The notes beneath the pieces are model-generated. The model saw only the letters and a program-made list of their open reading frames with translations. It was not told where the DNA came from and did no database searches. A program made the position numbers and the translations under genes. A stretch of DNA of 64,000 nucleotides from an uncultured Flavobacteriaceae bacterium (GTDB lineage Bacteria; Bacteroidota; Bacteroidia; Flavobacteriales; Flavobacteriaceae), in assembly GCA_947494715.1 (NCBI GenBank), contig CANLWG010000002.1, positions 248,001 to 312,000 on the forward strand, in the 5' to 3' direction. The first letter of the stretch is position 1, and each line of letters opens with the position of its first letter. This document shows positions 44,193 through 54,500 of this stretch, in pieces.

Positions 44193-47100
44193 ATGTTTAA
44201 AAATGTATTGGGTATATTGTTGTGGATTTTACTATTTGCGAGGTGCTCCAAAGATCAATCCTCACCACTAAGATTCGTTCATTTGGATTCCGCCGCAACA
44301 GGCATAACTTTCGCTAATCAGATTACCGAGAATGATAGTATTAACGTGGTAAACTTCCAATACTGCTACAATGGAGGCGGAGTGGGCATTGGTGATTTTG
44401 ACCAAAATGGTCTTCCTGACATTGTATTTTCCGGAAACCAGGTTTCCTCAAAAATCTATTTGAACCAAGGTGCCCTAACCTTTACGGATATTTCGGAGGA
44501 AGCCAATTTCAGGACCTCCTCCTGGGTGACCGGAGTGTCCATAGTTGACATTAATTCCGATGGATTGGATGACATCTATCTAAACGTTGGTGGAGCAGAT
44601 TGTCAAAATAATTGCAACAATCTTCTATTTATAAATCAAGGAGTACAGGCTAATGGAATTCCCACCTTTACTGAAGAGGCAAAGGCCTATGGATTGGATG
44701 ATGGCAATTACTCACAACAGGCCGTGTTCTTTGACTTTGACCATGACGGGGACCTGGATGTTTATATAGCGCACAACGGCAATTCCAATATTGACAAAAA
44801 TAATCCATTTCCGAAACAGTATCTACCGCCCCATCTAAAGGATTTTCTGCTTCGAAATGACACCAAACCAAGTATTCCACATCCGGTATTCACCAATGTA
44901 TCCGACAGTGTTGGTATTACGCATAGCGGTTTTGGCCTGGGTTTGGGCATAAACGATTTTAACAAGGATGGGTTGACGGACATTTACGTGGCCAACGATT
45001 TTATCACGGAAGATCTCCTTTATATTCAACAGATTCATCCGGATAGCACAATGCCCTTTTTCCTGGAAAAGAGCAAGGAATTTCTAGGTCACGAAACTTA
45101 TAACTCCATGGGCATGGATTTCAATGACCTGAACAATGACAGCCACCCGGACATCCTGGTTGTGGATATGTTACCGAAAGACTATGAGCGGCATAAGAAA
45201 ATGCTGGGAATGATGAATTATGAAAAATATCTGCTTTCATTAAAAAACGACTACAGCGCCCAGTATGTGCATAATACCTTGCAGATGAATAACGGCCAAT
45301 TAAACGGAAAAACTATTAAATCCAGTGAAATTGGTTTTCTTAAGGGAATAGCCAGCACAGATTGGAGTTGGGCTCCCCTAATGCTTGATTTGGACAACGA
45401 TTCTGACAAGGATATCTATATCTCCAACGGTTATGTAAAGGATGTGGCGGACTTGGATTACATCAATTATTCCGGTTTGAACAATATGTTCGGTACCACG
45501 GAAGAACGCATGGCCAAACAAATTGAGTTTGCCAATAATCTGGATAGTATCTATTTACCTAATTTCATTTATGAAAACAAGGAATCGGCAGGGTTCTCCG
45601 ATGTTTCTTCCAGCTGGATTTCAGAAAAGCCTTCATATTCCAATGGGGTAGCCTATGCCGATTTAGATCTTGATGGGGATTTGGATCTGGTGGTCAACAA
45701 TATTAACGAAGCGGCCTTTGTAATAGAAAATAAGACTTCGGATAATTTCAATACACATTTTTTTCGGTTACGGCTAGAAGGCAACCTAAAAAACATCCAT
45801 GGCATCGGATCTCAAATAACCCTTTGGGACCAAGGCAAGGCACAATATCAATTTCAATCGGTTATCCGAGGATATTTATCTTCCATGGAACCTATTTTAC
45901 ATTTTGGGGTAAAGGACACCCTTATAGACTCACTGCAAATTGTATGGCCCAATGGGAAAGTCCAAATGATGCGAAATCTTCCAGCCGATCAAACGTTGAC
46001 ACTTAACATAAAAAGTGCCAAAGCGAATCCTGTTCCCGATAGTGGAAGTGAGCTTTTGTTCAAAACCAATGAAGGACTATTGGAGCATACCCACTCCGAA
46101 AATAGCTTCAACGAATTTGACCGGCAACGTTTGCTTGTGCGCCAGTACTCCCGACAAGGGCCCTGCCTAGCAATTGGGAATTTGGATGGTAAGCCCGGAG
46201 ATGAATTGTTTATAGGAGGAAGTGCTGGCCAGTCCGGGACTATTTGGTCGCAGGGCAATTCGGGTTCATATCAAGTAACCCAGGAATTGGATTCCCAATA
46301 TGAAGATTCCGATGCTGCTTTTGTGGATATTGACGGAGACGGTGATTTGGATCTATACGTCACCAGCGGGGGGACGGAGTTTGGACAGGTTTCCCAAAAC
46401 TATTTGGATCGATTGTATCTAAACAATGGCCAGGGGCAATTGGAAAAAACTGAAAAATTGCTTCCCGAAGTTCTTGAGAGTACGCATTTCGTTAGGCCGT
46501 TTGATTTTGACCATGATGGGGATCTGGATTTCTTTGTAGGATCAAGAAATGTTCCCGACAAGTATCCAGAGACTCCTAAGAGTCGTTTGTTGATCAATGA
46601 AAATGGAACAATGGTAGAAGCCAAGAATGCATCTATTTCAGGGACTGGTATGGTTACCGATGCCCAATGGGTAGATGTGGACGGAGATGATTGGGAAGAT
46701 TTGGTTTTGGTAGGCGAATGGATGCCAACTACCATATTTAAAAATGACGTAGGTAACTTAAGACCAATGGACTCCTCGTTTACCAGTGGAAAGAACAAAT
46801 CAATCAATACGGCCGGTTGGTGGAATTGTATTGTCCCCGTCGATTTTGATAATGATGGAGATATGGATTTTTTATTGGGTAATCAAGGTTTAAATGGGTT
46901 TATGAAACCTACACAGGACAAACCGTTGTATATCTACAAAGGGGATTTCGATCAAAATGGAAGCCCTGATCCCATTCTGGCGCAATACTTTGATACCGAA
47001 AATGGACTTCGCTTATTACCCATACATACGCGAGATGATATTGTGGCTCAGTTGGTCAGTTTAAAAAAGAGGTACCTTACCTATGATGCCTTCGTAAAGG

Positions 47101-47531
47101 TAGATTTCACCAAGCTATTGAACATATCCAATCTTGAGGAGGAAACCCTACAGGCCTTTACATTTCAAAGTAGTTATATGGAAAATTTGGGAAATGGATC
47201 CTTTGACCTCTCCCCGCTTCCGGAAATTTGCCAAATTGCTCCCGTTAATGAGATTTTGGTGGATGATTTTAATAATGACGGGCAGCTTGATGCACTTTTG
47301 GTAGGAAACGATTTTTCTTCCGAGACCCTGTATGGAAAAGCGGACGCACTCACCGGACTGTTCTTAAAAGGGGACAAAAACCACGGTTTTATCCCCATAT
47401 CAAGTTCTGATTCCGGTTTTTATGTTCCCGGGCAATCCCATCATTTGGAGCAATTTGTCGATAAGGAGGGACATCCTAGGATTATCGCTACGCAAAATAA
47501 TGAAGAGGTAAAAATCTTTTCTTGGAGGTAG
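44193..47531 (+). CDS. Large FG-GAP/VCBS repeat lipoprotein with ASPIC/UnbV domain
   Basis: The ATG at 44193 gives a 1112-residue lipoprotein (ILLWILLFARC). It contains many FG-GAP repeats with calcium-loop motifs such as GIGDFDQNGLPDIVFSGN, DINSDGLDDIYLNVGG, DFDHDGDLDVYIAHNG, DLDLDGDLDLVVNN and DVDGDDWEDLVLVG. A UnbV/ASPIC domain lies at roughly 520-610 (GSQITLWDQGKAQYQFQSVIRGYLSSMEPILHFGV, IVWPNGKVQ). The repeats form an integrin-like propeller. Paralogues are numerous in marine Bacteroidota and often sit near SusC/SusD genes; their function is unknown. Probably surface exposed, perhaps binding a glycan or partner protein. Confidence 0.9.
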   Translation: MFKNVLGILLWILLFARCSKDQSSPLRFVHLDSAATGITFANQITENDSINVVNFQYCYNGGGVGIGDFDQNGLPDIVFSGNQVSSKIYLNQGALTFTDISEEANFRTSSWVTGVSIVDINSDGLDDIYLNVGGADCQNNCNNLLFINQGVQANGIPTFTEEAKAYGLDDGNYSQQAVFFDFDHDGDLDVYIAHNGNSNIDKNNPFPKQYLPPHLKDFLLRNDTKPSIPHPVFTNVSDSVGITHSGFGLGLGINDFNKDGLTDIYVANDFITEDLLYIQQIHPDSTMPFFLEKSKEFLGHETYNSMGMDFNDLNNDSHPDILVVDMLPKDYERHKKMLGMMNYEKYLLSLKNDYSAQYVHNTLQMNNGQLNGKTIKSSEIGFLKGIASTDWSWAPLMLDLDNDSDKDIYISNGYVKDVADLDYINYSGLNNMFGTTEERMAKQIEFANNLDSIYLPNFIYENKESAGFSDVSSSWISEKPSYSNGVAYADLDLDGDLDLVVNNINEAAFVIENKTSDNFNTHFFRLRLEGNLKNIHGIGSQITLWDQGKAQYQFQSVIRGYLSSMEPILHFGVKDTLIDSLQIVWPNGKVQMMRNLPADQTLTLNIKSAKANPVPDSGSELLFKTNEGLLEHTHSENSFNEFDRQRLLVRQYSRQGPCLAIGNLDGKPGDELFIGGSAGQSGTIWSQGNSGSYQVTQELDSQYEDSDAAFVDIDGDGDLDLYVTSGGTEFGQVSQNYLDRLYLNNGQGQLEKTEKLLPEVLESTHFVRPFDFDHDGDLDFFVGSRNVPDKYPETPKSRLLINENGTMVEAKNASISGTGMVTDAQWVDVDGDDWEDLVLVGEWMPTTIFKNDVGNLRPMDSSFTSGKNKSINTAGWWNCIVPVDFDNDGDMDFLLGNQGLNGFMKPTQDKPLYIYKGDFDQNGSPDPILAQYFDTENGLRLLPIHTRDDIVAQLVSLKKRYLTYDAFVKVDFTKLLNISNLEEETLQAFTFQSSYMENLGNGSFDLSPLPEICQIAPVNEILVDDFNNDGQLDALLVGNDFSSETLYGKADALTGLFLKGDKNHGFIPISSSDSGFYVPGQSHHLEQFVDKEGHPRIIATQNNEEVKIFSWR

Positions 47532-47834
47532 CGCGACAACCATGAGGCATCAAAAACAAATCGCCTTAACAAATGTACATTTCCCTGAAACTAATTTCAC
47601 GTAGTGCCCAACCCTCCCCCATTATTTCACGAAATAAAATGGTTTCAGAAAATAATGAAAATTGCTATTCCAGGTAGTAAATTTATCACTGTGTAGTTCA
47701 AGATTTTATAATCCATTCCGTGCTATCGGGGAGTTATCTTAAGAAGTGGGAGTTTATGGAAAAAAGAGAGGATAATAGAACCTATTACCCTCTCTAAAAA
47801 TCACTTATAATAAAACTAACTCAAAAAATTCTCA
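47532..47834. other. Convergent intergenic region
   Basis: This region lies between the FG-GAP lipoprotein gene (plus) and the SusD gene (minus). No gene is visible. The only clear structure is the minus-strand terminator at 47760-47795. Confidence 0.5.
47760..47795 (-). terminator. Terminator of the SusC/SusD operon
   Basis: On the minus strand GAGAGGGTAATA pairs with TATTATCCTCTC, with one mismatch, and is followed by six T residues. It lies 40 bases after the SusD stop. Confidence 0.7.
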
Positions 47835-49379
47835 TTAATATCCAGGATTCTGATCTGCATTGGTCAAATCCGGATTACCGTCGATTTCATTTTGTGGGAT
47901 AGGCAAAAATTCATGTTTGCCAGTTTGGTAGTTCTCCAATACCTGGGATGCCAAGCCCCATCGTTGTAAATCAAAGTAGCGTACCTGTTCACCCGCCAGT
48001 TCCACAGCGCGTTCGTGAACTATAGCATCAAAAACCTCTTGTTGTGAACCTACGGGGTACCCTCTGGAATCCATTTCAGCCGTGCCATAATTGGGCATGC
48101 CAACCCTATCTCTAACCTGATTGAGCAAAGAAATTGCCGCAGCTTGGTTCCCTAATTCATTCTCGGCTTCGGCCCACATCAACAATACATCCGCATAACG
48201 AATAACCCTAAAGTTAATTCCACTATATTCAAATCCATCCGTAGTTCGCGTATCCAAATTTTGATACTTACGCCATGCGGGTGAGGCAATCGTAAATACC
48301 AAAGGGAGGTTTCCATCGGCATCGGGATCTCCAAATGCCACTGGACCTTCTATAGGCAGCTCCGAACCTGGGGGGAACGTTTCCCCACCAAAGACACTAC
48401 CGTTACTGTAGAAATAGGCATCAAAGCGCGGGTCATCATCCTCATACTCCTCCAATAAGGTTGGTCTAACGATAATATTGGCAAAATTCAAGGGGGAATA
48501 CTCAATCCCTCGGAAAGTACTTTCACGGACCCCACGTCCACCAGCGTTCCATTGATCTCCGCCAATTTCTTGGCTGTAGTTTACCTCAAATATGGATTCC
48601 GAATTGAACTCGCCTGCAATATTCCCATTGTCTCGAGGTTCAACCCCCACTATAGTATAACCCTGAATAGCCTCAAATTCGGCCTTGGCCTCTGCCCATT
48701 GCCCACGAAATAGGTGAGCCTTACCCTTTAATGCCTGTGCAGCACCTCTAGTGGCCCTTCCTTGCGGAGTACTGCCCACTTCGGGCAAATTGGCCACCGC
48801 AAACGCCAAATCCTCAAAAATAAGATTATATACCTCTTCTTGAGTTGCTTTTGGGACCCCTCCGGTCTCAGAGGCAGCAGTAGAGGTAGGGCGTGGAATG
48901 CCTCCCCAAAGATTCGTCAACTTAAAGAAATACAAGGCCCTTAAAAAGCGTACTTCTCCCAAACGTTGGTTAATTTCACTTTCTGGCACGTTCTGTATCA
49001 ATCCTTCCTCGGCTGCCTCAATCACAAAATTGCAGCTATTAATTCCCCTATAGGCCGCCTCCCAAAAAGTGAAAAATTCCCCTAAGGAAGGATCAAAGGT
49101 ATAGTCCATAAAAGCTTTTAATCCTCCCTGAAGTGCATCCGTTCCCAAATTCTCCTGGGATAAATTATCGAATAGGAAGAATGCAATACGACCGTACATT
49201 CCTTGGGCCTGCAAAAACGAATACGCTCCATTTACTGCGGATTGCAGCTCCCCAGAATTCTGGAAAAAAGTTTCCGGTACAATTACGTTGGGATCTAGAA
49301 GTTCCAACTCCTCTTCCCTACAGCTCACCATACTCAGGAATACTGCTGCAAATGTTAAAATGATTTTCTTTGTCTTCAT
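47835..49379 (-). CDS. SusD/RagB family outer-membrane glycan-binding lipoprotein
   Basis: This 514-residue lipoprotein (signal ending LSMVSC) has the SusD pattern. Its N-terminal part is helical, with FFQNSGELQSAVNGAYSFLQ and NQRLGEVRFLRALYFFKLTNLWGGIPRP. The C-terminal part contains NFRVIRYADVLLMWAEAENELGN, LLNQVRDRVGMP and ELAGEQVRYFDLQRWG, closing with the typical HEFLPIPQNEIDGNPDLTNADQNPGY. It binds oligosaccharides at the cell surface and lids its SusC partner, whose gene is 11 bases upstream in the transcription direction. The arabinose operon nearby suggests an arabinose-containing glycan. Confidence 0.95.
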   Translation of the reverse strand: MKTKKIILTFAAVFLSMVSCREEELELLDPNVIVPETFFQNSGELQSAVNGAYSFLQAQGMYGRIAFFLFDNLSQENLGTDALQGGLKAFMDYTFDPSLGEFFTFWEAAYRGINSCNFVIEAAEEGLIQNVPESEINQRLGEVRFLRALYFFKLTNLWGGIPRPTSTAASETGGVPKATQEEVYNLIFEDLAFAVANLPEVGSTPQGRATRGAAQALKGKAHLFRGQWAEAKAEFEAIQGYTIVGVEPRDNGNIAGEFNSESIFEVNYSQEIGGDQWNAGGRGVRESTFRGIEYSPLNFANIIVRPTLLEEYEDDDPRFDAYFYSNGSVFGGETFPPGSELPIEGPVAFGDPDADGNLPLVFTIASPAWRKYQNLDTRTTDGFEYSGINFRVIRYADVLLMWAEAENELGNQAAAISLLNQVRDRVGMPNYGTAEMDSRGYPVGSQQEVFDAIVHERAVELAGEQVRYFDLQRWGLASQVLENYQTGKHEFLPIPQNEIDGNPDLTNADQNPGY

Positions 49380-49390
49380 CTCTATTTTTT

Positions 49391-52300
49391 TTAAAAATCT
49401 ATTTGTAGTCCTGCTAAAACGGTCCTTGGCTGTGGGAAACGGCCCTGGTCCAATCCAATGGAGTTAACATCAGTGCCATTATCTAAAACTGGCACAATTT
49501 CAGGGTCATAACCCGAGTAGTCCGTGAAGGTAATTAAATTTTGACCACTTACATAAAACCGCAATCTACTAATGGAACCATTGGCAAAGTTGCTCAACAC
49601 TTTGCTTGGTATGGTATAGCCCAGGGTCATCTGCCGTACTCGGGTAAAAGAACCATCCTCAATAAACCTATCTGATACCTGCTCATTCCCTGTAAATCCA
49701 GGGGTAGCCTTGGGAATGGTTTGGGAGGGGTTGGTCGGCGACCAACGATCCAATACCACAGTACTCATATTAAACAGCCGTGCCTGTTGTTCCAAAGTAA
49801 GGCGGAAACCATTATAAATCTCCCTACCATACTCACCGACAAGGAAAACAGAGAAATCCAAGTTTTTATATTTAAAATTGAAATCCGCCCCCAATTGAAA
49901 ATCCGGATTGGGGTTACCGATAACCACCCGGTCATCTGCATTGATGGCCCCATCATTGTTGGTATCCACATAGCGGATGTTACCCGGTTCAGCATTGTTT
50001 TGGGTAGCATGGGCATCTACCTCCGCTTGGTTTTGGAAAATGCCATCGGTTCGCAATCCGAAGAAATGGAAAGGTGCCTCTCCTTCAGTAAGTCGGGTAT
50101 GAAACTGCTGGAACCAGCTCCCCTGAAAAATAGCATCCACACTACCCAGGGAGGTCACTTCTTGGTTCAGGGCTGTAAACATATTCAAATTGGCCCCCCA
50201 GGTAAAGTCTCCTTCAAAGTCCTTATAGCCTATGGTAAATTCAAGACCTGTGAGTTCTGTTCCACCCACGTTTTGGAACTGTGTGGCATCTGTAGCTCCC
50301 AAGGAACTAGGAAGCGGTACACTAACCAGGAGCCCATCACTTTCATTTCTGAAGTACTCTCCGGTTATCGTCAAGGCATTATTGAAAAAGGCCAAATCCG
50401 CACCTATGTTCAAGGAGGTCAATTCCTCCCATTGCAATTGCTCGTTAGGAATCCTCGCCGGCCGTGTCCCACTTACCAAGGTGCCATCTATCACGTAATT
50501 GAAGTCGGTCAGCAACCCGGTCTGAAACTGATAATTCCCAATATTGTTGTTCCCGGTAATTCCCCAGCTCGCCCTTAATTTCAAGGCAGATAGATTCTCA
50601 CTATCCTGTAGGAAGGGGAGATTTGCTAAATTGACCGCCCCGGATACTGAGGGAAAATAGCCCCATTGGTTCCCCGGTGCGAATCGTGAAGACCCATCCG
50701 CCCTTAAAGTACCACTTAAGAAGAACGTACGATCAAAATCATACCCAATCCTTCCAAATACAGAATGTAGATTATTTTCATTCTCGGAACTGGTCAAGTT
50801 CTCTACCTCATTGGGATTTAGATTCTCAACATTATCCGTCAAGGGATTAATGGTAAAAGCATCGATCCGATCAAAGACCGTTCGGTTACGCTCATACCCT
50901 GCCAAGACATCCAAATTGTGTTTCTCATTGATTGTTGTATTATAGGTTAACTGATTGGTAACCACCGTACTCATATTTCTTCGCCTATTATCCCGGGTCT
51001 CTGAAAACAATCGTGTCCTGGAGCCTGTAGGAATGGAAGGTTCAAAATTGTCCTGATTGGTAAAGGCATGGTCCAGACCAATAGTCAGTTTATAGGTCAA
51101 GCCTGGAATAATCTCATAACTACCGAAAACCGATCCGACAATACTCGTCTGGGTTGTCAAAAACTCTCCATTTTCCCTAAGCCGTACCGGATTTTCAATG
51201 TCCTGACCGTTAAAGGAAGTGGTAATTTCCGAATAGAAATTGGTCTCATTGTCAAAAACAGGTCGGGTGGGGTCAAAACGAGTGGCATTACCCAAAATAG
51301 TACCCCCGTCGCCCCCAAAGGTCCTAGATATACCCAAGTTCAAGGTTTGCCCCATAGTAATCTTATCACTTAGGTCTATAGTGGTATTAAGACCTACGGA
51401 ATACCGATCAAATCGGGATTCTATTAAGGCTCCTTCTTGATTTAAGTACCCTAAACGAACACTATAGGTAGCATTTTCGCTGCCTCCGGAAGCTTCAATA
51501 TCATAGTTTTGCCATAGCCCCGTCCTAGTAATTTCGTCCTGATAATCTGTACTTACCGCAGGGTCGAAATTACCAGGCTGCAATCCAGGATAAATTTGGT
51601 TCCCCGGTACCACCGGATCTGCGTCATAAGCCTCCGATGCAAATTGTCGGTACTGATCGGCATTGAGCACATCCAAGGTTTTGGGAATGGTGGAAAGACC
51701 CGCATAGGTACGAGCACTAAAGCTTGTTCTTCCTTTTTTGCCTCCTTTGGTCTTGATCAGAACCACGCCGTTGGATGCCCTAGATCCATAAATCGCAGCA
51801 CTCGAGGCATCCTTTAGGATATCAACCGATTCAATGGCCTCTGCAGGTATATTATTTAAGTTACCCGTAGGCACACCATCCACGATAAATAAAGGTTGAT
51901 TGTTTCCAAAGGTTCCCAATCCCCGAATGGTTACCAATGGGGCTGCTCCGGGAGTACCTCTATTAACTACCTGTACCCCTGCGGCTCTTCCTTGGAGCGC
52001 CTGTTCCACACCAATCGCTGGAGTTTCCACCAGGTCTTCATTGGTTACGGAAGAAATGGCATTGGTGACAGCGGCCCTGCTCTGTGTACCATATCCTACA
52101 AGTACCACTTCATCCAATTGACTGGCATCTTCCTGAAGCGTAACATTTATTGTGGCCTGCCCATTGACAGGAATTTCCTGGGTAGCATATCCTATATAGC
52201 TAATTACTAAGGTGGCACCGCTATCCACATTTATGGTATAGTTACCGTCAAAATCGGTCTGCGTACCATTGGTGGTGCCTTTTTCCACAATACTTGCCCC

Positions 52301-52507
52301 AGGTAACGGTGCTCCCGTATCATCCGTTACGGCACCTGTTACGGAGGATTGTGGTGCCGCATTTTTGGCGTTGTCAAAATCTTCAATTCCACTTGCCCAG
52401 GCCGTCTGAAGGCCTAGAAAAAGCAGCAGGGATAACAGCCCTGATTTGAGAAAATCGTATTTTCTCACATGAGGCCTTAAAAAGTGTTTTGCGTGTTTTT
52501 GCGTCAT
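49391..52507 (-). CDS. SusC/RagA family TonB-linked outer-membrane transporter
   Basis: The 1038-residue protein has an N-terminal signal (SGLLSLLLFLGLQTAWA). Next is a carboxypeptidase-regulatory-like domain (VTGAVTDDTGAPLPGASIVEKGTTNGTQTDFDGNY). The TonB box and plug follow: LDEVVLVGYGTQSRAAVTNAISSV, LQGRAAGVQVVNRG, VDGVPTGNLNNIPAEAIESVDILKDASSAAIYGSRASNGVVLI. The rest is a 22-stranded barrel ending with an aromatic residue (LQIDF). It imports oligosaccharides with its SusD partner. It is the first gene of a two-gene operon with its own probable promoter upstream. Confidence 0.95.
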   Translation of the reverse strand: MTQKHAKHFLRPHVRKYDFLKSGLLSLLLFLGLQTAWASGIEDFDNAKNAAPQSSVTGAVTDDTGAPLPGASIVEKGTTNGTQTDFDGNYTINVDSGATLVISYIGYATQEIPVNGQATINVTLQEDASQLDEVVLVGYGTQSRAAVTNAISSVTNEDLVETPAIGVEQALQGRAAGVQVVNRGTPGAAPLVTIRGLGTFGNNQPLFIVDGVPTGNLNNIPAEAIESVDILKDASSAAIYGSRASNGVVLIKTKGGKKGRTSFSARTYAGLSTIPKTLDVLNADQYRQFASEAYDADPVVPGNQIYPGLQPGNFDPAVSTDYQDEITRTGLWQNYDIEASGGSENATYSVRLGYLNQEGALIESRFDRYSVGLNTTIDLSDKITMGQTLNLGISRTFGGDGGTILGNATRFDPTRPVFDNETNFYSEITTSFNGQDIENPVRLRENGEFLTTQTSIVGSVFGSYEIIPGLTYKLTIGLDHAFTNQDNFEPSIPTGSRTRLFSETRDNRRRNMSTVVTNQLTYNTTINEKHNLDVLAGYERNRTVFDRIDAFTINPLTDNVENLNPNEVENLTSSENENNLHSVFGRIGYDFDRTFFLSGTLRADGSSRFAPGNQWGYFPSVSGAVNLANLPFLQDSENLSALKLRASWGITGNNNIGNYQFQTGLLTDFNYVIDGTLVSGTRPARIPNEQLQWEELTSLNIGADLAFFNNALTITGEYFRNESDGLLVSVPLPSSLGATDATQFQNVGGTELTGLEFTIGYKDFEGDFTWGANLNMFTALNQEVTSLGSVDAIFQGSWFQQFHTRLTEGEAPFHFFGLRTDGIFQNQAEVDAHATQNNAEPGNIRYVDTNNDGAINADDRVVIGNPNPDFQLGADFNFKYKNLDFSVFLVGEYGREIYNGFRLTLEQQARLFNMSTVVLDRWSPTNPSQTIPKATPGFTGNEQVSDRFIEDGSFTRVRQMTLGYTIPSKVLSNFANGSISRLRFYVSGQNLITFTDYSGYDPEIVPVLDNGTDVNSIGLDQGRFPQPRTVLAGLQIDF

Positions 52508-52993
52508 AATAGTTGAGTTCTTGGGTTAATTAAAACGTATTCTATTCTACCAAACCTAGTGATAACCAGGAATCAAATTCTCCTGATTTATAAAATTATA
52601 GTAAAAAGGAATTTTTAATTTCTTGTATTTTGTCAATTGCGAATCATAAAATTACATATCTTGTTTATTAAAATATCTATTAAAATGGATTGTCTTTTTT
52701 ATAAATATCCTATTTTGAGAGATAATTTCATGTTTTAGGTTATTCCCAAGGTCAGAAAAATTCTCATGATTTTATATCATACCATATTCATATTATTGCA
52801 TTTTGATCATCAAATAGTCCGTATAACACAATAGGTAAGTGCCCATATATTTCATGGGCTTGGACTAAAACAACTGAAAGTATCCTGCCAGTAATGTTTC
52901 TAGGAGTTACTCCAAAAACCTAATCCTGAAGAAATTGAGGGTAAAGTGGACAATTACGACCTGTTGTTCCAGGTTGGATAAACTTTTGGTATG
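52508..52993. other. AT-rich intergenic region upstream of SusC
   Basis: No gene is seen in these 486 bases between the araA stop and the SusC start. A -7-like box lies at 52551-52558. A hairpin GCCCAT/ATGGGC lies at 52841-52859, without a T-run. The rest shows no clear motif. Confidence 0.5.
52551..52558 (-). promoter_or_regulatory. Bacteroidota -7 box upstream of SusC
   Basis: TAGGTTTG on the minus strand fits the Bacteroidota TAnnTTTG consensus and lies 44 bases before the SusC start. A TTTG occurs upstream with a spacing of 15 bases, shorter than usual. Confidence 0.4.
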
Positions 52994-54484
52994 TTAGGTA
53001 AAGGTGGCATCATTCCACCTCAACTCTTGCTTAAACCGATATAGATCTGTTTTCTGGTTGATCAAAAGAAATTCAATATTCATTAGCTCCGCAAAATCTT
53101 CCAAGGACTCCGCGGTTACATTTTGACTATAACAAGTGTGATGGGCTCCTCCCGCATAGATCCAAGCTGCAGCGGCGGTCTGTAAATCCGGTTTAGCATT
53201 CCAAAGTACTCGGGCCACGGGGAGTTTGGGCATATCATTTTCGATATCTATAGCTTCCACTTCATTGACCAACATCCGAAACCGATTCCCCATATCAACA
53301 ATCGAAGCATTAAGGGCATCCCCTCCTCCCGCATTAAATACAAGCCTAATCGGATCTTCTTTTCTCCCGATTCCTAACGGATGTATCTCACATGAGATAT
53401 CCCCTTTTGCAATAGATGGACAAATTTCCAACATGTGTGAACCCAAGCAGGCCATGTTGTCGGGATCAAAATGATAGGTATAGTCTTCCATAAAACTATT
53501 ACCGCCATCCAGGCCTGCCCCCATTACTTTCATGGTCCTTACCAAAGCTGCCGTTTTCCAATCACCTTCCGCCCCAAATCCGTAACCACTTGCCATTAAT
53601 CGCTGCGTAGCAATGCCCGGTAGCTGTTTCATTCCATACAAGTCCTCGAAAGTATCTGTAAATGCGTGAAATCCCGCTTCTTCCAAAAAAGCCCGCATAC
53701 CCAAATCTATTCTTGCCGCATCCCTAAGGGAAGAGCGCATGCTGCCATCAAACTTTATTGGGCCTGCCAAAACATAAGTGCTCTCATATTCTTGAATCAA
53801 GGTATCAATTTGTTTTTCCGAAGTTGCATTGATGTATTGCACCAAATCGCCAACACCAAATCCGTTTACCTCATATCCAAATGTAATCTGCGCTGAGACT
53901 TTGTTCCCTTCGGTAACCGCAACTTGGCGCATGTTGTCCCCAAAACGGGCAATCTTCATTTTTTTCGAATCAGCCACCGCATTGGCGACCCGGCACCAAT
54001 CGGCTACCTTTTGTATCACCTTGCCGTCTTGCCAATGCCCTACGACCACTTTTCTCCGTAATCGCATCCGCGAGGCAAGAAACCCAAATTCACGACCACC
54101 ATGGGCGGATTGATTTAAATTCATGAAGTCCATATCTATGGAATTCCAAGGAATGTCTCTATTGTACTGGGTGTGTAAATGCAAAAATGGCTTTTGAAGT
54201 GCCTTGAGACCAGCTATCCACATTTTGGCTGGAGAAAAAGTATGCATCCACATGAGAAGGCCCACACAACTATCCATATTGTTGGCCTCCTTACATAAAT
54301 TATTTATTTCCTCCGAAGTCTTAACGACGGGTTTGAAAACTATGGTAACGGGAATTTTACCGTCCGCATTAAAACTTTTGGCTATTTCTTCTGAATGACC
54401 AGCTACTTTCTTCAAAGTTTCCATACCATAAAGGTGCTGGCTTCCTGTAATGAACCAAATTTCATTTTTGCTTAAATCTATCAT
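52994..54484 (-). CDS. araA: L-arabinose isomerase
   Basis: This 496-residue enzyme converts L-arabinose to L-ribulose. It opens with [20 protein letters not shown]. Further hallmarks are [78 protein letters not shown] and [29 protein letters not shown]. The Glu and His residues in these blocks are the metal ligands and general base of the family. Length is normal. It is the last gene of a five-gene minus-strand operon and lies 16 bases after the symporter gene. Confidence 0.97.
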   Translation of the reverse strand: MIDLSKNEIWFITGSQHLYGMETLKKVAGHSEEIAKSFNADGKIPVTIVFKPVVKTSEEINNLCKEANNMDSCVGLLMWMHTFSPAKMWIAGLKALQKPFLHLHTQYNRDIPWNSIDMDFMNLNQSAHGGREFGFLASRMRLRRKVVVGHWQDGKVIQKVADWCRVANAVADSKKMKIARFGDNMRQVAVTEGNKVSAQITFGYEVNGFGVGDLVQYINATSEKQIDTLIQEYESTYVLAGPIKFDGSMRSSLRDAARIDLGMRAFLEEAGFHAFTDTFEDLYGMKQLPGIATQRLMASGYGFGAEGDWKTAALVRTMKVMGAGLDGGNSFMEDYTYHFDPDNMACLGSHMLEICPSIAKGDISCEIHPLGIGRKEDPIRLVFNAGGGDALNASIVDMGNRFRMLVNEVEAIDIENDMPKLPVARVLWNAKPDLQTAAAAWIYAGGAHHTCYSQNVTAESLEDFAELMNIEFLLINQKTDLYRFKQELRWNDATFT

Positions 54485-54500
54485 CCCGGATTTTTCAATG

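Noticed and set aside
52841-52859. GCCCAT/ATGGGC hairpin as the araA terminator
   Set aside because: It lies 135 bases from the araA stop and has no T-run on either strand, so a terminator call is not supported.
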